Of a stretch of DNA of 64,000 bases, positions 58,637-64,000 are shown piece after piece (position 1 is the first letter of the stretch; each line of letters begins with the position of its first letter). Location: assembly GCA_007570785.1 (NCBI GenBank), contig ML664161.1, positions 5,143,910 through 5,207,909 of the forward strand. Direction: 5' to 3'. The notes under the pieces are model-generated. The model made no database searches. It was not told the DNA's origin and saw nothing but the letters and a program-made list of their open reading frames with translations. A program made the translations under genes and the position numbers. This DNA comes from Antilocapra americana. Its lineage: Eukaryota > Chordata > Mammalia > Artiodactyla > Antilocapridae.

Positions 58637-59293
58637 ATGGTGTCCAGTCCCATCACTTCATTGCAAATAGATGGGGAAACAGTGGAAACAGTGGCTGACT
58701 TGATTTTCTTGGTCTCCAAAATTACTGCACATGGTGACAGCAGCCATGAAATTAAAAAACACTTACTCCTTGGGAGAAAAGTTATGACCAACCTAGACAG
58801 CTTATTAAAAAGCAGAGACATTACTTTGCCAACAAAGGTCCATCTCGTCAAGGCTATGGTTTTTCCAGTGGTCATGTATGGATATGAGAGTTGGACTGTG
58901 AAGAAAGCTGAATGCTGAAGAATTGATGCTTTGAACTGTGATGTTGGAGAAGACTCTTGAGAGACTATTGGACTGCAGGGATATCCAACTAGTCTATCCT
59001 AAAGGAAATCAGTCATGAATATTTATTGGAAGACTGATGCTGAAGCTGAAGCTCCAATACTTTGGCCACCTGATGCGAAGAGCTGACTCATTGAAAAAGA
59101 CCCTGAGGCTGGGAAAGATTGAAGGCTGGAGAAGAAGGGGATGACAGGATGAGATGGTTGGATGGCATCACTGACTCAATGGACATGAGTTTTGGTAAAC
59201 TCCGAGTTGGTGATGGACAGGGAGGTCTGGTGTGCTGTAGTCCATGGTGTCACAAAGAGTAGAACATGACAGAGCGACTGAACTGAACTGAAG
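58637..59293 (+). mobile_element. BovB LINE, 3' part of the split copy
   Basis: The segment continues the BovB frame interrupted at 54222 (SLQIDGETVETVADL.., GYESWTVKKAEC). It runs to the terminal ACTGAACTGAA motif characteristic of the BovB 3' end. Confidence 0.9.
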
Positions 59294-59589
59294 TTCCTTA
59301 ATCTCTTTTGTATTATACACATCTACCTTGAACCTCAGAAAGCCCAAGGGTATAGTTATAATTATAATAAGTATATTTACCATTGAAATAAGTGACCCAA
59401 AACAAAGGCTATGAGAAAAGGAAGATGAGTAATAAATGGTTTAACCTTATGCAGAAAGGCTTCTGCCCTTTGACCTTAGCTTCTGAGAGATCATCTCTAA
59501 TCTCTTGGAATATCATTTTCTGAAAGGAGCATTTTATTTCCCTGGGTACCTTAGGTCACTGGATTGTCTGACTATAGAACTATCCTTGA

Positions 59590-60100
59590 ATATCACTGGA
59601 GGGCTGGACACATGTAGGTAGTCTTAGGTTGTCACTGGAGAAAGACCAATCACATGTTCTAGGGTAAGGCCTCTGGGTCACTTTTAGAGAGGCTGGAGAC
59701 TGAAACCTAACAAGTGAGCAATTAGTAAGTACATCAACAGGCCTATGTGATGAAATCTTAATAAAAACTCTGGATATAGGGCTCGACTGGACTTCCCTGA
59801 CTGGCAGCCGTCCGTGTGTATTGTTACCCACTGATGTTAGGAAAGTAATGCCTTCAGATTCTCCCCAGAGGGGATGATGGAAGGTCTACTTTTGATGCTT
59901 CCTGCCTTCACCCTGTGTACTTCTTTCCTTGGCTGATTTTAATACAGTAGCTTTTAGTGATTTCTGTGAGTGCTTCTAACAAATTACCGAATGTTGAGAG
60001 TGATTTTGTGCATCCTCTGAACTTGAAGTTGGTGTCAGAAATGAGGGTGATTCTTGTGGGGGCTGCTCCCTCTAACTTCTCAGTTGGACTAAACTTTCTC
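59590..60100 (+). repeat. LTR-like sequence of an endogenous retrovirus, family unassigned
   Basis: CAGGCCTATGTGATGAAATC followed by AATAAAAACTCTGG, then a ..CTGTGTACTTCTTTCCTTGG.. block and TTTCTGTGAGTGCTTCTAAC resemble the U3/R/U5 order of ERVL-type LTRs. No retroviral coding sequence was recognised next to it. Confidence 0.45.
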
Positions 60101-61295
60101 CGAAGGGGAGTCTCTTCTCCCTTTTCTTCTCCTTCAAGAATGAAATGCGTTGAGTCTCTCCTCTTCCGAGTGTGTGGGGTGCACAGGGAAGATTACGTAG
60201 CACTTGGTGGCTGCTCACTTGTGCAGCATGCTATTGGATGAGGGTTTTCCTCATCACTGGTGAAGAACAATAGTGTCTGGACTGCCTGTGTGGGTTGGAA
60301 GTAATGATTTAATCCATCCATTTATTGAATCAGATGGTAAACCACAGAAGGCAAGTGCAAAAATAACATTTTTATAATCTGCTAGTTCTGAACAATGCAG
60401 CAGAGGGAGGCAGAAGAGTAGGAGAACACAGTACATGAGGCCTAAAGTTTTAATAACCTGCCTGCATTTTTTAATGAACATTTGTTTAAGTCATTGTAAT
60501 AGTTTAAAATGGCTTTAAACTATCTACTGAAGAATATTTAACAACTGGAGATTTAGTTATGTAACTTAAATAAAACCTGTTTTTTTTTTTCATTCTGACA
60601 GAGGAGATGATATGTTTTGTTCTGTTGTGAGTTCCAGTGACCCCTACTTAGCTTTCATTTATCACAAATAATCTTCTCCAGGATACTGCAATTGCTGCAT
60701 TGTTGAGTTGCTTATATTACATCTAACCTTGGTGAAGGGTCAAAATAAATCTGTGAATTAAATAAGAATACATTATAGCTGGCTGAAGAGCGTGTCAGGA
60801 ATACCTGAAGAGAAAACAGAAACTATTTTTTCCCTACAGCCTGTGTACACTTTGATATGACTCTTTTTCTGTCTACTTAGAGTTTAATAGAGAAATACTC
60901 TTCTTCATTTCATCCCTAATGTGAGTAAATTTCCCTCATGGACAGAGCATTCTCCTAGAATAGGGAAAGCACATGGTTGCTTCACTTGGCTTACTCATAT
61001 ATATAGAGAAGGAGATTCTCAGATCATCTTCACTAACCCAGAAATAAAAATACACAATGAGAAGCTCAAATGCCTTGACTATATAAATGTATAGTTGGCA
61101 GTGAGTTGGAGGAGGTCTGAATATCAGACAACCTCAATGATAACCTCATTGTTAACTTAGAGCATTATGGATAAATACTGATGGCAGCTATAGAGGAAGC
61201 TATGTTATGGAAGAATACTGGCAGAATGAGCAAGATGGAAATTAAACTTGAAAGGAAGCAAATCAAGGGAGTTATATAGGAGGATATGGGAATTG
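60101..61295. other. No gene recognised
   Basis: AT-rich non-coding sequence downstream of the LTR-like stretch. Confidence 0.5.
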
Positions 61296-61368
61296 ACTAA
61301 TATACTAATGTAGTAATATATACTAGTATTAGTATAATATATACTATTATACTAATATGTACTAATGT
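61296..61368. repeat. AT-rich TACTAAT-type repeat
   Basis: TACTAAT or its close variants recur several times on both strands, directly upstream of the BovB at 61383. Confidence 0.6.
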
Positions 61369-61382
61369 AAGAACTATATAGT

Positions 61383-63604
61383 TGACCAGATGGTCAATAC
61401 CAAAATCAAATTGATTATATTCTTTGCAGTCAAAGATGGAGAAGTTCTATACAGTCAGCAAAAACAAGACCGGGAGCTGACTGTGGCTCAGATCATGAAC
61501 TCCTTATTCCAAATTCAGGCTTAAATTGAAGAAAGTAGGGAAAACCACTAGACTATTCAGGTATGACCTGAATCAAATAGCTTACGATTATACAATAGAA
61601 GTGACAAATAGATTCAAGGAATTAGCTCTGATAGACAGAGTGCCTGATGAACTATGGACGGAGGTTTGTGACATTGTACAGGAGGCAGAGATCAAGACCA
61701 TCCCCAAGAAAAAGAAATGCAAAAAGGCCAAATGGTTGTCTGAGGAGGCCTTACAAATAGCTGTGAAAAGAAGAGAAGCTAAAGGCAAAGGAGAAAAGGA
61801 AAGATATACCGAATTGAATGCAGAGTTCCAAAGAGTAGAAGGAGAGATAAGCAAGCCTTCCTCAGTGGTCAATACAAAGAAATAGAGGAAAATAATAGAA
61901 TGTGAAAGAATAGAGATCTCTTCTTGAAAATTATAGATACTAAGGGAATATTTCATGCAAGATGGACACAATAAAGGACAGAAACGATATGGACCAAACA
62001 GAAACAGACAATATTAAGAAGACATGGCAACAATACACAGAATAACTACACAGTAAAGATCTTTATGACCCACATAACCACGGTGGTGTGATCACTCACC
62101 TAGAACCCAGCATCCTGGAATGCAAAGTCAAGTGGGCCTTAAGAAGTATCACTACGAACAAAGCTTGTGGATGTGATGGAATTCCAGTTGGGCTATTTCA
62201 AATCCTAAAAGATGATGCTGTGAAAATGCCAGCAAATTTGGAAACTCAGCAGTGGCCACAGGACTGGAAGAGGTCAGTTTTCATTCCCATCCCTAAGAAA
62301 GGCAGTGCCAAATAATGCTCAAATTACTGCACAATTTCCCTCATCTCACATGCTAGCAAAGTAATGCTCAAAATTTTCCAAGCCAGGCTCCAGCAATGCA
62401 TGAACTGTGAACTTCCAGATGTTCAAGCTGGTTTTAGAAAAGGCAGAGGAACCAGAAATCAAATTGCCAACATCTGCTGGATCATCAAACAAGCCAGAGA
62501 GTTCCAGAAAAACATCTATTTCTGCTTTATTGACTACGCCAAAGCCTTTGACTGTGTGAATCACAACAAACTGTAGAAAATTCTTCAAGACATGGGAATA
62601 TCAGATCACTTGACCTGCCTCCTGAGAGATCTGTATGCAGTTCAGGAAGCAACAGTTAGAACAAGACATGGAACAACAGACTGGTTCCAAATCGGAAAAG
62701 TAGTCAAGGCTGTATATTGTCACCCTGCTTATTTAACTTATATGCAGATTACATCATGAGAAATGCTGTACTGGATGAATCAAAAGCAGGAATAAAGATT
62801 GCCGGGAGAAATATCAATAACCTTAAATATGCAGCTGACACCACCCTTATGGCAGAAAGTGAAGAAGAACTAAAAAGCCTCTTGATGAAAGTGAAAAAGG
62901 AGCGTGGAAAAGTTGGCTTAAAGCTCAACATTCAGAAAACAAAGATCATGGAATCCAGTCCCATTGCTTTATGGCAAATAAATGGGGAAACAATGGAAAC
63001 AATGACAGACTTTATTTTTTTGAGTTCCAAAATCACTGCACATGGTGGCTGCAGCCATGAAATTAAAAGATGCATACTTCTTGGAGGAAAAGTTATGACC
63101 AACCTAGACAGCTTATTAAAAAGCAGAGACATTACTTTGCTGACAAAGGCCCATCTAGTCAAAGCTATGGTTTTTCCAGTAGTCAAGTATGGATATGAGA
63201 TTTGGACTATAAAGAAAGCTGAATGCTGAGGAATTGATGCTTTTGAACTGTGCTGTTGGAGAAGACTCTTGAGAATCTCTTGAACGACAAGGAGATTCAA
63301 CCAGTCTATCCTAAAGGATATCATTCATGAATATTTATTGGAAGGACTGATGCTGAAGCTGAAACTCCAATACTTTGGCCACCTGATGCGAAGAGCTGAC
63401 TCATTTGAAAAGACCCTGATGCTGGGAAAGATTGAAGGTTGGAGGAGAAGGGGATGACAGAGGATGAGATGTTTGGATGGCATCACCAATCAATGGACAT
63501 GAGTTTGAGTAATCTCTGGGAGTTGGTGATGGACAGGGAAGTCCATGCTGCAGTTCATGGGGTTGCAAAGTTCGGATACTACTGAGTGACTGAACTGAAC
63601 TGAA
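61383..63604 (+). mobile_element. BovB LINE, ~2.2 kb, 5'-truncated, decayed
   Basis: This is the longest BovB copy here. It starts in the linker after the endonuclease (a lysine-rich 119-residue frame at 61526-61885 including IPKKKKCKKAKW). It then covers the RT region (SITTNKACGCDGIPVGLFQI, FIDYAKAFDCVNHNKL) and the C-terminal domain, and ends in TGAACTGAACTGAA at 63604. Several frameshifts and stops are present. The catalytic YADD reads YAAD at 62828-62839, so it is inactive. Confidence 0.9.
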
Positions 63605-64000
63605 GGAATATCAACATTAATATACTAAGCATATCTTGAAAAATGTGTTCAAAGTTTCTTGGTTTTCAAATTTTTTTCCGCATTTAGATAGTCCTACATT
63701 ATGGTGATGGCACAATTAAAGAAGAACAAAATGTGTTTTCTATGAGTGTCCCTTGAAAACTATTTTTTCATGATAGGCAGTGATTTAAAAATGTATAATT
63801 ACAGCAGGGTAAATACTGTCCTTGAGAGGTTTTTTCATAGCCAACTTACAAATAAGAAAAGTTAGGTAAGAAGAAAATTAAAGCTGAGCATATATAATAG
63901 TTTAATAAACAGGAAATGATAACTGATATTTTGCATGATTCAAAGTCATTTTTTGTACTGAAAAGGAATGAAGAAGTCTCGTGAATCACTGACATAAGAC
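63605..64000. other. No gene recognised
   Basis: AT-rich flank after the BovB 3' end. Confidence 0.5.

Overview
This is mammalian nuclear DNA from a ruminant, most likely a bovid such as cattle. The evidence is the density of BovB (RTE-type) LINE copies, of tRNA-derived Bov-tA/Bov-A2 SINEs that share 3' sequence with BovB, of CHR-type tRNA SINEs, and of a mariner-type miniature element of the ruminant kind. Most of the window is intergenic or intronic, and nearly all long open frames are shadows of these repeats. There is a 100-base run of N at 44027-44126.

Two gene-derived loci stand out. (1) On the + strand, three small exons with good splice sites (37021-37155, 40329-40438, 41930-42034) encode an EMI domain followed by an EGF-like module closely resembling MEGF6. 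Their divergence from MEGF6 fits EGFEM1 (EGF-like and EMI domain containing 1), which is coding in mouse and annotated as a pseudogene in human (EGFEM1P). Spliced in frame, the second exon carries a TGA, and the third lacks two cysteines expected for its EGF module, so this copy looks decayed. (2) At 54223-58623 lies a full-length processed retrocopy of SLC7A6 (y+LAT2 amino-acid exchanger light chain). It has a GC-rich 5' leader, a 515-codon reading frame broken by one TAG at codon 160, a roughly 2-kb 3' UTR, a poly(A) tail and a 13-14 bp target-site duplication. It is inserted in the middle of a BovB element.

Layout: 1-5.2 kb holds few recognisable repeats. From 5.3-35 kb there is a dense mosaic of BovB, Bov-tA, CHR, L1, MIR, MER2, MER5 and MLT1-type pieces, including a pair of related ~450-bp repeats (about 21.5 and 30.4 kb). 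From 36-44 kb lies the EGFEM1-like exon block, with a mariner MITE just upstream. From 44-53 kb there are old L1, MIR and MLT1-type fragments, an antisense BovB and several SINEs. From 53.3-59.3 kb is the BovB split by the SLC7A6 retrocopy, then an LTR-like stretch (59.6-60.1 kb) and a ~2.2-kb BovB (61.4-63.6 kb). Notable structures are a BovB with an internal inversion of twin-priming form (11.08-11.80 kb), a perfect 21-bp hairpin (14.66-14.71 kb), and SINE clusters in which the flanking target duplication occurs three times. No tRNA or rRNA gene, CRISPR array, operon or phage-like system is present. Repeat family names are from recognition of the sequence, not from a database search.
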